From contig NZ_CP061287.1 of NCBI RefSeq assembly GCF_018687275.1, positions 1,612,001-1,676,000 of the forward strand: a stretch of DNA of 64,000 nucleotides, written 5' to 3'. Below are positions 26,821-35,417 of the stretch, piece by piece. This stretch comes from Polynucleobacter sp. MWH-Aus1W21. GTDB taxonomy: Bacteria; Pseudomonadota; Gammaproteobacteria; Burkholderiales; Burkholderiaceae. Every line of letters begins with the position of its first letter. The stretch's first letter is position 1. The notes under the pieces are model-generated. The model was not told the origin of the DNA. It saw nothing but the letters and a program-made list of their open reading frames with translations, and searched no databases. Position numbers and translations under genes: made by a program.

Positions 26821-27456
26821 ATGAGCTTAATTGATAAATTACAGTGGCGTTACGCAACTAAAAAAATGGACCCTACAAAGTCCGTACCCCCGGAGAAGGT
26901 TGAGCAGATTCTAGAAGCCATTCGCTTAACCGCGAGCTCCAGCGGATTGCAGCCATATGAAGTGCTAGTAATTACCAATAAGGCTATTCGCGAAAAAATC
27001 AAAGCGATTGCTTGGGACCAATCTCAAATTGTCGACTCTTCTCATTTGCTCGTTTTTGCCGCATGGGATACCTACACAGCAGATCGCATTAATCAATCAT
27101 TTGATATGACCGAAAAGATTCGCAACTTTAAAAGTGAAGCTGGTGACATCTATCGGCAAAAGTTACTCAATGGCTATACGGCACGAGACGCTGAAACTAA
27201 TTACACTCATGCAGCAAAACAAGCCTATATTGGATTAGGTACCGCACTCATTGCCGCAGCCTACGAACAGGTGGACTCCACACCAATGGAAGGATTTGAT
27301 GCTGCAGCTCTTGATGAGATCCTTAATCTTAAGGAAAAAGGTCTACGCAGTGTGGTCATGATGCCATTAGGCTACAGAAAAGCAGATGAGGATTGGTTGA
27401 TGAACCTAAAAAAGGTCAGAAAGCCAAAGGAAAGTTTTATTACTTGGATTGAATAA
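26821..27456 (+). CDS. NAD(P)H-dependent oxidoreductase, nitroreductase family (NfsB-like)
   Basis: A 211-residue FMN-dependent nitroreductase. The N-terminal LQWRYATKKMDPTKSVP, the LTASSSGLQPYEVLVI stretch at about residues 38-53, and the C-terminal GLRSVVMMPLGYRKADEDW are typical of the NfsB/YfkO branch. It likely reduces quinones or nitro compounds in the cytoplasm. The ATG has AGAGGA upstream. It follows ahpCF but has its own space after a terminator, so it is probably a separate unit. It shares a bidirectional terminator with the phasin. Confidence 0.87.
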   Translation: MSLIDKLQWRYATKKMDPTKSVPPEKVEQILEAIRLTASSSGLQPYEVLVITNKAIREKIKAIAWDQSQIVDSSHLLVFAAWDTYTADRINQSFDMTEKIRNFKSEAGDIYRQKLLNGYTARDAETNYTHAAKQAYIGLGTALIAAAYEQVDSTPMEGFDAAALDEILNLKEKGLRSVVMMPLGYRKADEDWLMNLKKVRKPKESFITWIE

Positions 27457-27478
27457 GCAATCTCATTCCTGGAAAAAC

Positions 27479-27504
27479 AAAAGCCACCCGAAGGTGGCTT
27501 TTTT
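27479..27504. terminator. Bidirectional rho-independent terminator
   Basis: Stem AAGCCACC with complement around CGAA. T-runs occur on the plus strand (six T) and, interrupted, on the minus strand. It lies between the convergent nitroreductase and phasin genes. Confidence 0.88.
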
Positions 27505-27530
27505 AACAGCAAAATTAACTGTGAGGTTAA

Positions 27531-28103
27531 TTAAGCAGCTTTACGACTTTTAGCAGCTGGCTTAGCAACAGCATATTGGCCTTGAATATTTGCCAAGGCA
27601 GCATCAACACTCTTTTCGAAGTTAGCAAATGCGTCAGTTGCAGTTGCGCGAACTTGGTCGAACTGTTGGAGTGAAGACTCAAATGCAGTTTTGAAAGCAG
27701 AAACAAAAGCTTCAGAACCAGCAGGAGCTGTCTTAGTAGCTTCCTTAACAAACTTAACCAAATCAGCACGTGCGTCATCAATAGAAGCGTCAACTACTTG
27801 AGCAACTTCTTTGTTACCGTTACGTACTACTTTGTTTACTTTAGCTTGGTAAGCAGCAGCATATTTAGCAGCTTCTTGAGCGGCTTCTGGCTGAGCCAAT
27901 TTAGCTAATTGTTGTGGATCTTTGATTGCTAACAATTGTGAGCTTGCGTCTTGAGCAACAACTAAAGCATCTTTAGCAGCAGCTTGGTTGATTTCAGCTA
28001 ATTCTTGAGCACTTTCAACAGCAACTTGTGCCAAATATTTAGCGTTTTCGATTGCTTTAGCTTGTGCATTAGCAAATTGATCGTTTAATTGAGTTTGAAA
28101 CAT
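27531..28103 (-). CDS. Phasin family protein (PHA granule-associated)
   Basis: A 190-residue alanine-rich helical protein. It has the phasin pattern FANAQAKAIENAKYLAQVA at the start, KDPQQLAKLAQPEAAQEAAKY in the middle, then APAGSEAFVSAFKTAFESSLQQFDQ, and a basic alanine/lysine C-terminus (KPAAKSRKAA). It coats polyhydroxybutyrate granules. Codon use is restricted (GCA/GCT-rich), as in highly expressed genes, so this is probably the main phasin and the copy at 19825-20376 a second one. The promoter region holds a TGC-AAA-GCA inverted repeat. Confidence 0.93.
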   Translation of the reverse strand: MFQTQLNDQFANAQAKAIENAKYLAQVAVESAQELAEINQAAAKDALVVAQDASSQLLAIKDPQQLAKLAQPEAAQEAAKYAAAYQAKVNKVVRNGNKEVAQVVDASIDDARADLVKFVKEATKTAPAGSEAFVSAFKTAFESSLQQFDQVRATATDAFANFEKSVDAALANIQGQYAVAKPAAKSRKAA

Positions 28104-28187
28104 GATTTATCCTAACTTTAAGTAATTATGGTTTTTTATTGCGATGCACCATTTTAAGAGCCGCATTTTCCAAAAGCAAGGTATTTT

Positions 28188-28202
28188 TGTTGCAAAGCAA
28201 CA
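28188..28202. promoter_or_regulatory. Inverted repeat TGTTGC-AAA-GCAACA upstream of phasin gene
   Basis: Six-base arms around AAA, about 85-100 bases upstream of the phasin start. The TGC-N3-GCA core is like the CTGC-N3-4-GCAG site described for the PHA regulator PhaR. Candidate operator only. Confidence 0.35.
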
Positions 28203-28216
28203 TATTTATTACAAAC

Positions 28217-28241
28217 CCTCATTTAAAGGCTTTAAATGAGG
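28217..28241. repeat. 25-base perfect inverted repeat
   Basis: Arms CCTCATTTAAAG and complement around one G, in the 235-base gap between the phasin promoter and the 3' end of the next nitroreductase. No good T-run follows on the minus strand, so a weak terminator for the nitroreductase or an operator for the phasin are both possible. Nothing else clear is seen in this gap. Confidence 0.5.
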
Positions 28242-28338
28242 TTTATCAAAGACTTAGATACAACCTCTTAGTTCTTAAATGCCTAACAATCAGGCAAAAA
28301 TTACCTGTCAGCAGTGGAAATTAGTTATTTAGGTGCCC

Positions 28339-29034
28339 CTATCCAACCCAGGTTGTAAATTCATCAGCAGCGACTCTGGGGGTGTGAAAGGTATTCACCA
28401 AAGCATTTTTATCGGCATACCCTAGTGCCATACCGCACACAAGCATTTCATTCTCTTGAGCACCAATGGCCGGCAAAATGATCTTTGCATAATCATTCCA
28501 TGCAGCCTGCGGACAAGTATCTAAGCCCTCACCCCTTGCGGCGACCATAATGTTTTGCAAGAACATCCCATAGTCAAGTATTGAGCCTTTACCAAGCTCT
28601 TTGTCGATCGTGAAAAATAGACATACAGGAGCACCAAATGCTTCAAAGTTTTTGCGATGCTGTGCATGCATCTTGTCTTTATCGCCCTTAGTAATTCCTA
28701 GCAAACCATATAAGCCCCAACCATTTTCACGACGCCTATCGATGTAGGGGCTAAACCATTTGGCTGGGTAATACTCATACGCAGGCTGAAATTCTTTTGC
28801 TAGCTCGGGATTGGCGGCAATACTGTCATAAGCTGCACACACTTTCTCGCATAAATCTTTGAGGGCAACCCTCTCCATCACATAAACCTTCCAAGGCTGG
28901 GTATTTGTACCAGAAGGTGCGCGCGAAGATATATTGAGTAACTTAAGAATGATCTCTTTTGAAACACTCTCTTTGGTAAATGCTCGCACTGACATGCGAG
29001 ATGTAATTGCCTCAGCTGGAGTTAATGCTTTCAT
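28339..29034 (-). CDS. Nitroreductase family protein
   Basis: A 231-residue FMN-dependent nitroreductase. The N-terminus AITSRMSVRAFTKESVSKEI and SSRAPSGTNTQPWKVYVM (FMN-contacting) match the family, as does the C-terminal MLVCGMALGYADKNALVN. The ATG at 29034 is chosen; a GTG three bases earlier is adjacent, and AAAGG lies about ten bases upstream. A decayed copy of its first 38 codons is found at 41623-41737, showing past duplication. Substrate unknown. Confidence 0.88.
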   Translation of the reverse strand: MKALTPAEAITSRMSVRAFTKESVSKEIILKLLNISSRAPSGTNTQPWKVYVMERVALKDLCEKVCAAYDSIAANPELAKEFQPAYEYYPAKWFSPYIDRRRENGWGLYGLLGITKGDKDKMHAQHRKNFEAFGAPVCLFFTIDKELGKGSILDYGMFLQNIMVAARGEGLDTCPQAAWNDYAKIILPAIGAQENEMLVCGMALGYADKNALVNTFHTPRVAADEFTTWVG

Positions 29035-29067
29035 CACTGACCTTTGAAAGTTAAATATATTGATTGC

Positions 29068-31263
29068 TTAAAGACTCTTCTTGGCCCGAGCCTGATGGAG
29101 CTTTCTATAGCTATCCATTAGGCGATGGTGCCTATCAAGCCCCTCTAACTGCATGCTAGTTGGAGTTAATCCGAAGAAACGTACGCTGCCATCAATAGAA
29201 CCAAGTACGGCATTCATACGTGCATCACCATACATCCGGCGGAAGTTCACCTCGTAATCAGCAATCTCTAATTCATCATCAAGTAGAACTTCCAACGCCG
29301 CATCCATGGCTTGGTAAAACAACTTGCGTTCGACTGTATTGTCGTTGTACTGAAGAAAGGCGCCCACTAAGTCATGCGCTTCTTCGTACTGCTTTAAAGC
29401 CAGCTGAATCAAGAGCTTTAGCTCCAAAACAGTTAATTGACCCCAAACCGTATTCTCATCAAACTCGATTCCGATAAGCGTAGCAATATCACCATACTCA
29501 TCTAGCTCGTTATTTTCTAAACGCTCTAGTAGCGATGTTAGGCAAGCGTCATCCAAACGAGATAAATTGAGAATATCTTCACGGAATAAAATTGCCTTGT
29601 TGGTGTTGTCCCATACAAGATCTTCAATTGGGTAGACCTCAGAATATCCCGGCACCAAAATTCGACAGGCAGCCGCTCCTAATTCGTCATATTCCGCTAC
29701 ATAAACTTCTTTGCCGAGCTCTTTGAGGATGCCAAATAAAGTTTCGGCTTCTTTAGTATTGGAGCCCTCACCATTGCTTGAGAAATCCCAATCAACAAAT
29801 TCATAGTCGGATTTTGCGCTGAAGAAGCGCCAAGACACGATGCCACTGGAGTCGATAAAGTGCTCTACAAAGTTATTAGGCTCGGTTACGGCTTCACTTG
29901 AAAATGTAGGTGGGGGTAAATCGTTCAGACCCTCTAAGCTGCGGCCCTGCAACAACTCAGTCAAACTCCGCTCAAGCGCAACCTCTAAATTAGGATGCGC
30001 ACCAAACGAGGCAAAAACGCCACCTGTGCGTGGATTCATTAGAGTGACACACATCACAGGATAAACCCCGCCTAATGATGCATCCTTCACTAGTACCGGA
30101 AAGCCCTGCTCTTCTAAACTTTGTATGCCAGCCAGTATGCTGGGGTATCTTGCCAACACTTCCTGCGGCACATCTGGAAGCGCAATCTCACTCTCCAAAA
30201 TTTCTCGCTTAACTGCTCGCTCAAAGATTTCTGAAAGACACTGAACTTGGGCTTCGGCAAGCGTATTGCCTGCACTCATACCATTACTCACGAAGAGATT
30301 TTCAATCAAGTTCGACGGAAAGTAGACTGTCTTGCCATCAGATTGACGAACATAAGGCAATGAACAGATACCGCGCTGAACATTTCCAGAATTGGTATCC
30401 ACCAAATGGGATGCGCGCAACTCGCCGTCTGGGTTATAGATTTTTAGACAGTACTCATCCAGGATTTCTGTCGGTAACGCATCCTTCTTGCCAGGCTTAA
30501 ACCAGCGCTCATTCGGGTAATGCACAAATTCTGCATTAGCAATATCCTCACCCCAGTAAGCACCCGCATAAAAATGGTTATTACTCAGACGCTCAATATA
30601 TTCGCCTAAAGCAGATGCCAGCGCACTCTCCTTAGTAGAACCTTTGCCATTGGTGAAGCACATTGGTGAATGGGCATCGCGTATATGCAGGGACCAGACA
30701 TTGGGAATGAGATTGCGCCATGAAGCGATTTCAATCTTGATGCCAAGGTTTGCGAGCAATGCCGACATATTGGCAATAGTCTCTTCTAAAGGAAGATCTT
30801 TGCCAACAATCTGGGTGTTAGCGCCTGCATTTGGTTTTAATGTCAGCAAACTCTGTGCATCAGCATCTAAATTTGCGACCTCTTCAATAACAAAATCAGG
30901 CCCTTCCTGCACTACTTTCTTAACTGTGCAGCGCTCGATAGAGCGCAAAATACCTTGACGGTCTGCAGCAGAAATATCTGCCGGCAATTCCACCTGAATC
31001 TTAAAGATCTGTTTATAGCGATTTTCTGGATCAACAATATTATTTTGCGAGAGGCGAATATTCTCAGTAGATAAATTACGAGTCTCGCAGTACAACTTCA
31101 CAAAGTAAGCAGCGCACAATGCTGATGAAGCCAAGAAATAATCAAAAGGTCCTGGCGCAGAACCATCACCCTTGTATCGAATTGGCTGGTCGGCAATTAC
31201 CGTAAAGTCATCGAACTTAGCTTCAAGACGCAGCTTGTCGAGAAAATTGACCTTAATTTCCAT
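29068..31263 (-). CDS. OsmC-YcaO fusion protein
   Basis: A 731-residue fusion from the ATG at 31263. Residues about 1-135 form an OsmC-like domain (GDGSAPGPFDYFLASSALCAAYFV, with the conserved cysteine of the peroxidase site). Residues about 150-730 form a YcaO domain (GKGSTKESALASALGEYIERLS; GMSAGNTLAEAQVQCLSEIFERAVKR; GAHPNLEVALERSLTELLQGRS), which uses ATP to activate peptide or protein backbones in known members. E. coli YcaO is linked to RimO-dependent methylthiolation of ribosomal protein S12, but no rimO gene is here. The nitroreductase lies 33 bases downstream on the same strand. Confidence 0.88.
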   Translation of the reverse strand: MEIKVNFLDKLRLEAKFDDFTVIADQPIRYKGDGSAPGPFDYFLASSALCAAYFVKLYCETRNLSTENIRLSQNNIVDPENRYKQIFKIQVELPADISAADRQGILRSIERCTVKKVVQEGPDFVIEEVANLDADAQSLLTLKPNAGANTQIVGKDLPLEETIANMSALLANLGIKIEIASWRNLIPNVWSLHIRDAHSPMCFTNGKGSTKESALASALGEYIERLSNNHFYAGAYWGEDIANAEFVHYPNERWFKPGKKDALPTEILDEYCLKIYNPDGELRASHLVDTNSGNVQRGICSLPYVRQSDGKTVYFPSNLIENLFVSNGMSAGNTLAEAQVQCLSEIFERAVKREILESEIALPDVPQEVLARYPSILAGIQSLEEQGFPVLVKDASLGGVYPVMCVTLMNPRTGGVFASFGAHPNLEVALERSLTELLQGRSLEGLNDLPPPTFSSEAVTEPNNFVEHFIDSSGIVSWRFFSAKSDYEFVDWDFSSNGEGSNTKEAETLFGILKELGKEVYVAEYDELGAAACRILVPGYSEVYPIEDLVWDNTNKAILFREDILNLSRLDDACLTSLLERLENNELDEYGDIATLIGIEFDENTVWGQLTVLELKLLIQLALKQYEEAHDLVGAFLQYNDNTVERKLFYQAMDAALEVLLDDELEIADYEVNFRRMYGDARMNAVLGSIDGSVRFFGLTPTSMQLEGLDRHHRLMDSYRKLHQARAKKSL

Positions 31264-31356
31264 AGGAATGATTCCAAAATAGTGCAAATAATGATGTGAG
31301 CACCATTATCCATCGCAATGCCATTCATGCGCAGGCGCTAGATCAAGACTCTGAAA

Positions 31357-32010
31357 TCAGCCTAATAAATGACCAGTCTTTACAAAAATAGTGCAGCCTT
31401 CTTTACTAAATGGCTGATGCAGGCTCATATGAGGACTTCTAATCCAGGAGCCGGCCGGGTAGCGCCCATGCTCATCTTCAAAAACGCCATCCACCACAAA
31501 AATTTCCTCGCCACCATAATGCTTATGAGGATTGAAATAGGTTTGAGGTGCCCATCGCACCAGAGTAGATCCAGTGCCCTGCGTCATCAACGGCATCACA
31601 TTGAGGCCAGGTACCATCCCTTGGTACCAAGGAGCAGTTTTCGTATTAACTATCTCTCGCTCGACTTGATCTGAACCAAGATGTCGTAACTTCACAAATA
31701 AAGTACAGCCAGACTGACTGTATGGCGCATGAGAAGATCCAGGCGGGTTCATCATATACGTGCCAGCAGGATAATCACCTGTCTCGTCACTAAAGACGCC
31801 ATCTAAAACGAAGATCTCTTCACCCAATTCATGGGTATGTGTTTGAAATTTGGATCCTGGTTCATAACGAACAATAGAGGTCGCTTTAGCCACCTCATCA
31901 CCTATGCGATCAAGCATGCGCCTTTCGACCCCTGGCTCTGGGCTAGGAACCCAGGGCAGGTCATGGTGGTTAATGACAACTCGCTTACTGTAATCAGCGT
32001 GGATATTCAC
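31357..32010 (-). CDS. Double-cupin protein, ChrR anti-sigma cupin type
   Basis: A 217-residue protein with two cupin repeats. The first has HTHELGEEIFVLDGVFSDE (about residues 57-75) and the second HKHYGGEEIFVVDGVFEDE (about residues 164-182). Each has H-x-H and glutamate ligands for a metal, and each is followed by YPAGT/S and SHAP/LHQP. This resembles the cupin of ChrR-type anti-sigma factors, but no N-terminal anti-sigma zinc domain and no adjacent sigma gene are present. It is likely a metal-dependent dioxygenase-like or sensor protein. Confidence 0.8.
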   Translation of the reverse strand: MNIHADYSKRVVINHHDLPWVPSPEPGVERRMLDRIGDEVAKATSIVRYEPGSKFQTHTHELGEEIFVLDGVFSDETGDYPAGTYMMNPPGSSHAPYSQSGCTLFVKLRHLGSDQVEREIVNTKTAPWYQGMVPGLNVMPLMTQGTGSTLVRWAPQTYFNPHKHYGGEEIFVVDGVFEDEHGRYPAGSWIRSPHMSLHQPFSKEGCTIFVKTGHLLG

Positions 32011-32161
32011 TTATTGCGTTTCTAATTTGTACACAAGACTAAGGATAGCAAGCAAATGAAGGGCTTGCTTGAATGAGAATTTTGTAGAGTATGCTCATAC
32101 GAGATCTGCGCTAAAGTCTCTTCAATTAACACCCACTTATTCAATGATTTAACAGAGCAAT

Positions 32162-32857
32162 ATGAGCTTACTTCCCAACCCCTTTCGCGCACTAGTTATT
32201 GGATCTTCCGGAACCATAGGCTCTGCCTTCATGGATCTCTTAAAAGCAAACCCCGCATGCACGGAGGCTATCGGCATTCATCGCCGCTCTGAATTTCCGA
32301 TTGACTATCAAAATCTGGAATCAATTGAGTCCTGCGCAGCTACACTCTCTCAAGCGGCACCTTTTCAACTCATCATTAATGCAGTTGGAGTTTTGCACAC
32401 CAGCAAATGGATGCCCGAAAAAAGACTAGAAGATCTCAATGCGGAGCAGCTCCTCGAGCTGATGACTGTAAATGCGATTGGTCCAGCACTAACGATTCGT
32501 CACTTTTCAAAGTTACTGGATCCCAAAAATAGCATCATGGTGACCTTATCGGCAAAAGTAGGCAGCATTGAAGATAACCGTCTTGGTGGTTGGTACAGCT
32601 ATCGCGCCTCTAAAGCTGCGCTCAATATGTTGGTGAAGACAACATCGATCGAATGGGGACGTACAAAACCGAATACCGCATTAATCGCAATGCATCCCGG
32701 CACTGTGAACTCTAGACTCTCAAAGCCATTTCGTGGCGAGCAGATTGGCAGGCCTGCAGATCAAGCTGCTGCCGAGATGTTTAATGTGATTGAACATCTT
32801 CAAAAAGAAGACGCAGGAAGCTTTCTGACTTATTCGGGTGAAAAGCTACCTTGGTAA
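32162..32857 (+). CDS. SDR family NAD(P)-dependent oxidoreductase
   Basis: A 231-residue short-chain dehydrogenase of the CsgA-like type. The cofactor loop is GSSGTIGSAFMD (residues 13-24), NAVGVLHTSKWMPEK replaces the usual NNAG region, and the catalytic YRASK lies near residues 142-146. The C-terminal SFLTYSGEKLPW is a typical end for this branch. It stands alone and is convergent with DUF2244. Substrate unknown. Confidence 0.87.
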   Translation: MSLLPNPFRALVIGSSGTIGSAFMDLLKANPACTEAIGIHRRSEFPIDYQNLESIESCAATLSQAAPFQLIINAVGVLHTSKWMPEKRLEDLNAEQLLELMTVNAIGPALTIRHFSKLLDPKNSIMVTLSAKVGSIEDNRLGGWYSYRASKAALNMLVKTTSIEWGRTKPNTALIAMHPGTVNSRLSKPFRGEQIGRPADQAAAEMFNVIEHLQKEDAGSFLTYSGEKLPW

Positions 32858-32908
32858 CAAGCAAGGACTTTGTAATTCTAGCCTTGCCTACGCTCTTATG
32901 AACCCAGC

Positions 32909-33337
32909 TCAGCCCAGATAACGTCTCACAGCGGCAATAAGCGGCAACTGTTGTTCTTGCCTTATAAACTGACCGATCTCTACTCGCAAATTAGACTGAC
33001 TAATAAAAAATGTTTTTGCATCTTCAATAGGGGTCTCTATCTTTGCCCACTGCGTATTGAATTCGTAAACCTTTTCTTTGTAGCCAATAAACTTTTTAAC
33101 AATCATGCGCTTGCCATCGATCTCAATCGTTTCGCTATCCAGCGCGTGTCTGCAATAAATTAAAAATCCGATCGTTACCGCACCAATTTCAACAATCGTA
33201 AAAATCGGAATAACCCAGACTCCCGCCAAAAGAAAGCCGATTGCCACCACAAAGGAGAGACATACCAAAGCGACATAAAACTGCAGGAGCTGCTTCGGAG
33301 TCAGCGCGCAGTTTCTTCGCATTTGCCAAACCTTCAT
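32909..33337 (-). CDS. DUF2244 family membrane protein
   Basis: A 142-residue protein. The N-terminus MRRNCALTPKQLLQFYVAL precedes two adjacent membrane helices (about residues 20-60). The C-terminal cytoplasmic half with QWAKIETP and LRVEIGQFIRQEQQ matches DUF2244. The family often lies beside cytochrome oxidase genes, but none is here. Function unknown. Confidence 0.82.
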   Translation of the reverse strand: MKVWQMRRNCALTPKQLLQFYVALVCLSFVVAIGFLLAGVWVIPIFTIVEIGAVTIGFLIYCRHALDSETIEIDGKRMIVKKFIGYKEKVYEFNTQWAKIETPIEDAKTFFISQSNLRVEIGQFIRQEQQLPLIAAVRRYLG

Positions 33338-33392
33338 ACCAAGTCCAATTGCAGGAGATGAATTACTTGTTTTTTCGCTCTTGGGCTTTTGC

Positions 33393-33509
33393 TAACTGGT
33401 CAGCACTTCTTTGCTGAAAGTCGACCATGCTGTGATAGCCCATCTGGTAGCAAGGGCAATGCTTCCCCAAAATCCAACGGGCCAGCTTGATGCGTAGTTT
33501 TTGTACCAT
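33393..33509 (-). CDS. Small hypothetical protein (38 aa)
   Basis: A 38-codon frame begins at the ATG at 33509 with GGAG seven bases upstream. It encodes a basic, partly hydrophobic start (KLRIKLARWILGKH) followed by CPCYQMGYH, a short cysteine/histidine cluster. The good ribosome-binding site and the cluster suggest a real small gene, perhaps metal-binding. It precedes DUF2244 on the same strand. Tentative. Confidence 0.42.
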
Positions 33510-33644
33510 TTTCGGTCTCCAAGAATTGAACTCCTAATGTAAACGGAAATCAGGTTTATTGCAGGCTACTGATGAAGTTGCGAGGAGCTTTCAGCGGCAA
33601 GTTCGTCATCAGCAAAAAATATCCAAATCCATTACATTGAATCC

Positions 33645-34289
33645 ATGACAGAATCCAACTCAAACTCACGAAAAATACCTTTATTTCCCCTTGGCACAGT
33701 ACTTTTCCCGGACGGTGTGATCGCGCTCAAGATTTTTGAAGCTCGCTACCTTGACATGATTAAGCAATGCTTGCGCGAGAAGACTGAGTTTGGCGTGGTT
33801 AGCATTATCAAAAATGCCAACAATGAAATTGAGGGTGAGCCCCCTACTTTTGCCAATATTGGGACCCTAGCTTTAATCGAAGACTTCGATCCTGTACAAC
33901 CAGCCCTATATATGACCAAATCATTTGGTACACAACGTTTCAAATTATTAAGCAGTACTCAACAGGGTAATGGGCTTTGGGTTGGGGAGGTTGAACTTTT
34001 GGATAAAGACCCACTCATGCCTATTCCTCAAGAACATCAAGGTGTAGCCAAGTTACTGGATGAGATTATTTCGGTCATTCAAAGCGAAGACCTCTTGGGT
34101 GATGCCCCCTTTAAGAAGCCCTTTAAGACCGATGATTGCGGCTGGGTCTCTAATCGCTTAGCGGAGCTCTTGCCGATTTCTCTTGCGCAGAAGAATCACC
34201 TCTTAGCCCAAACCAATCCCCGGATCAGACTCGATCTCATTACTGAAATCATTGAGGATGATGATTTCAGTAATCTGAAGATGCACTAA
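33645..34289 (+). CDS. LON peptidase substrate-binding domain protein
   Basis: A 214-residue protein consisting of a LON N-terminal (substrate-binding) domain only: IPLFPLGTVLFPDGVIALKIFEARYLDMIKQCL at the start and GTLALIEDF near residue 80. There is no ATPase or protease domain. Such stand-alone proteins are common and of unclear role. The next gene starts four bases after its stop, so they form an operon. Confidence 0.88.
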   Translation: MTESNSNSRKIPLFPLGTVLFPDGVIALKIFEARYLDMIKQCLREKTEFGVVSIIKNANNEIEGEPPTFANIGTLALIEDFDPVQPALYMTKSFGTQRFKLLSSTQQGNGLWVGEVELLDKDPLMPIPQEHQGVAKLLDEIISVIQSEDLLGDAPFKKPFKTDDCGWVSNRLAELLPISLAQKNHLLAQTNPRIRLDLITEIIEDDDFSNLKMH

Positions 34290-34293
34290 GCAC

Positions 34294-35154
34294 ATGCTTG
34301 ATGAGTTAATTCGAAAAACGGTTCGCGAAATGGTGGGCGGAAGCGGTCCACCGGTAGCCTTTTTAGTCCCCAAGGGTGATCGCGGCTTATTCGGTCCAGA
34401 ATCGGCTGCCTGGAAGGTGCATGCGGATTTTATTTCCATGATGATTGGCGGTATCAGCTCATTGATTTTGCAGGCACTTCATCCACAAGCCTTAGCGGGG
34501 GTTTGGGATCACTCCTCCTTTAGGAAAGATTTGAAGGGTCGCCTTGGTAGGACTGCTTTTTTTATTGCAGCTACCACTTATGGGCCTACGGATATGGCAA
34601 ACAACATCATTCAGAAGGTTAATCAGATTCATACCAAAATTACAGGTCTCGATGAATTTGGTAAACCATACTCCGCCACAGATCCACATTTATTGGCTTG
34701 GGTGCATCTCACGGAAACACGGAGCTTCATGAGCGCATTTGAGGTTTATCGCAAAGAAAAGTTGAGCCCGAAAGAGAAAGATCAATATTTTTTAGAAATG
34801 AAAACTCTTGGCGAAAGAATGGGTGCCGCCGGCGTTCCAAATAGCTATGCGGAGACTGAGAGCGCTATCAAAACTTATGTACCGGAGCTCTATTTTGGCG
34901 ATCGAGCTAAAAGCATCATTCAATTGCTCGAAAACTTCCCAAGCAATCTGGCTACTAAACCCTTTATCAAACTCATTAGTCGTGCAGGCTTTCTGAATCT
35001 CCCTAACTGGGTATACCCAATTATTCAAAAATCAACGCCAACCTATTTAGAGCGTCTTGCAGTACAGAAGAGCATCGATCTTATTGCATATCCTGTGCGT
35101 GAAGCTCTGAAAGATGGGGTGGCTGCCCACTCCCTTCGTAGAGTGTATGGCTAG
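34294..35154 (+). CDS. Oxygenase MpaB family protein (DUF2236)
   Basis: A 286-residue member of the latex-clearing/MpaB-type family. ISSLILQALHPQALAGVWDHSSF (about residues 52-74), with its conserved histidines, and LLAWVHLTETRSFMSAFEVY near residues 130-150 are the DUF2236 signature positions where haem-binding residues lie. It is likely a haem protein acting as an oxygenase or peroxidase; the substrate is unknown. It is coupled to the LON-domain gene four bases upstream. Confidence 0.85.
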   Translation: MLDELIRKTVREMVGGSGPPVAFLVPKGDRGLFGPESAAWKVHADFISMMIGGISSLILQALHPQALAGVWDHSSFRKDLKGRLGRTAFFIAATTYGPTDMANNIIQKVNQIHTKITGLDEFGKPYSATDPHLLAWVHLTETRSFMSAFEVYRKEKLSPKEKDQYFLEMKTLGERMGAAGVPNSYAETESAIKTYVPELYFGDRAKSIIQLLENFPSNLATKPFIKLISRAGFLNLPNWVYPIIQKSTPTYLERLAVQKSIDLIAYPVREALKDGVAAHSLRRVYG

Positions 35155-35190
35155 CTTTCATCATCATAAGACCTGGATGGTCTTAGTCCA

Positions 35191-35364
35191 TTACTCAGGC
35201 TTAGGTTTATCAGAGTTGCTCTCTTGGTCCTTATCTTTTATCTGCATTTTCAAACTCGGTGCTGTCATTTTTTCACCATCCCAAACCTGGCCACACCAAC
35301 ACTCTCCAGCATCATTAATGATGCAAACTCCTGATCCACAGCAACGCTTATCTGGGGCCTTCAT
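35191..35364 (-). CDS. Small cysteine-rich protein (57 aa), unrecognised
   Basis: A 57-codon frame from the ATG at 35364 with AAGAAGG eight bases upstream. The first 25 residues hold four cysteines in the order KRCCGSGVC and ECWCGQ; the tail is charged (QIKDKDQESNSDKPKPE). The cysteine pattern suggests a zinc or iron-sulfur site, or a redox role. It is in the 263-base space between the MpaB-type gene and folB, on the opposite strand. It is too short for ordinary gene finding and easily overlooked. Confidence 0.55.
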   Translation of the reverse strand: MKAPDKRCCGSGVCIINDAGECWCGQVWDGEKMTAPSLKMQIKDKDQESNSDKPKPE

Positions 35365-35417
35365 GATTAAAACCTTCTTTCCGATTTCTACTAATAAAAG
35401 AATTTATTAAGAACATT

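Noticed and set aside
27527..27793. Leucine-rich 88-residue reading frame overlapping the phasin gene
   Set aside because: It lies on the same strand in another frame of a real, strongly biased phasin gene; its leucine richness is the shifted image of GCA/GCT-rich codons.
35114..35410. Plus-strand 98-residue frame between the MpaB-type gene and folB
   Set aside because: It overlaps the end of the real gene and is antisense to the small cysteine-rich gene, which has the better ribosome-binding site.
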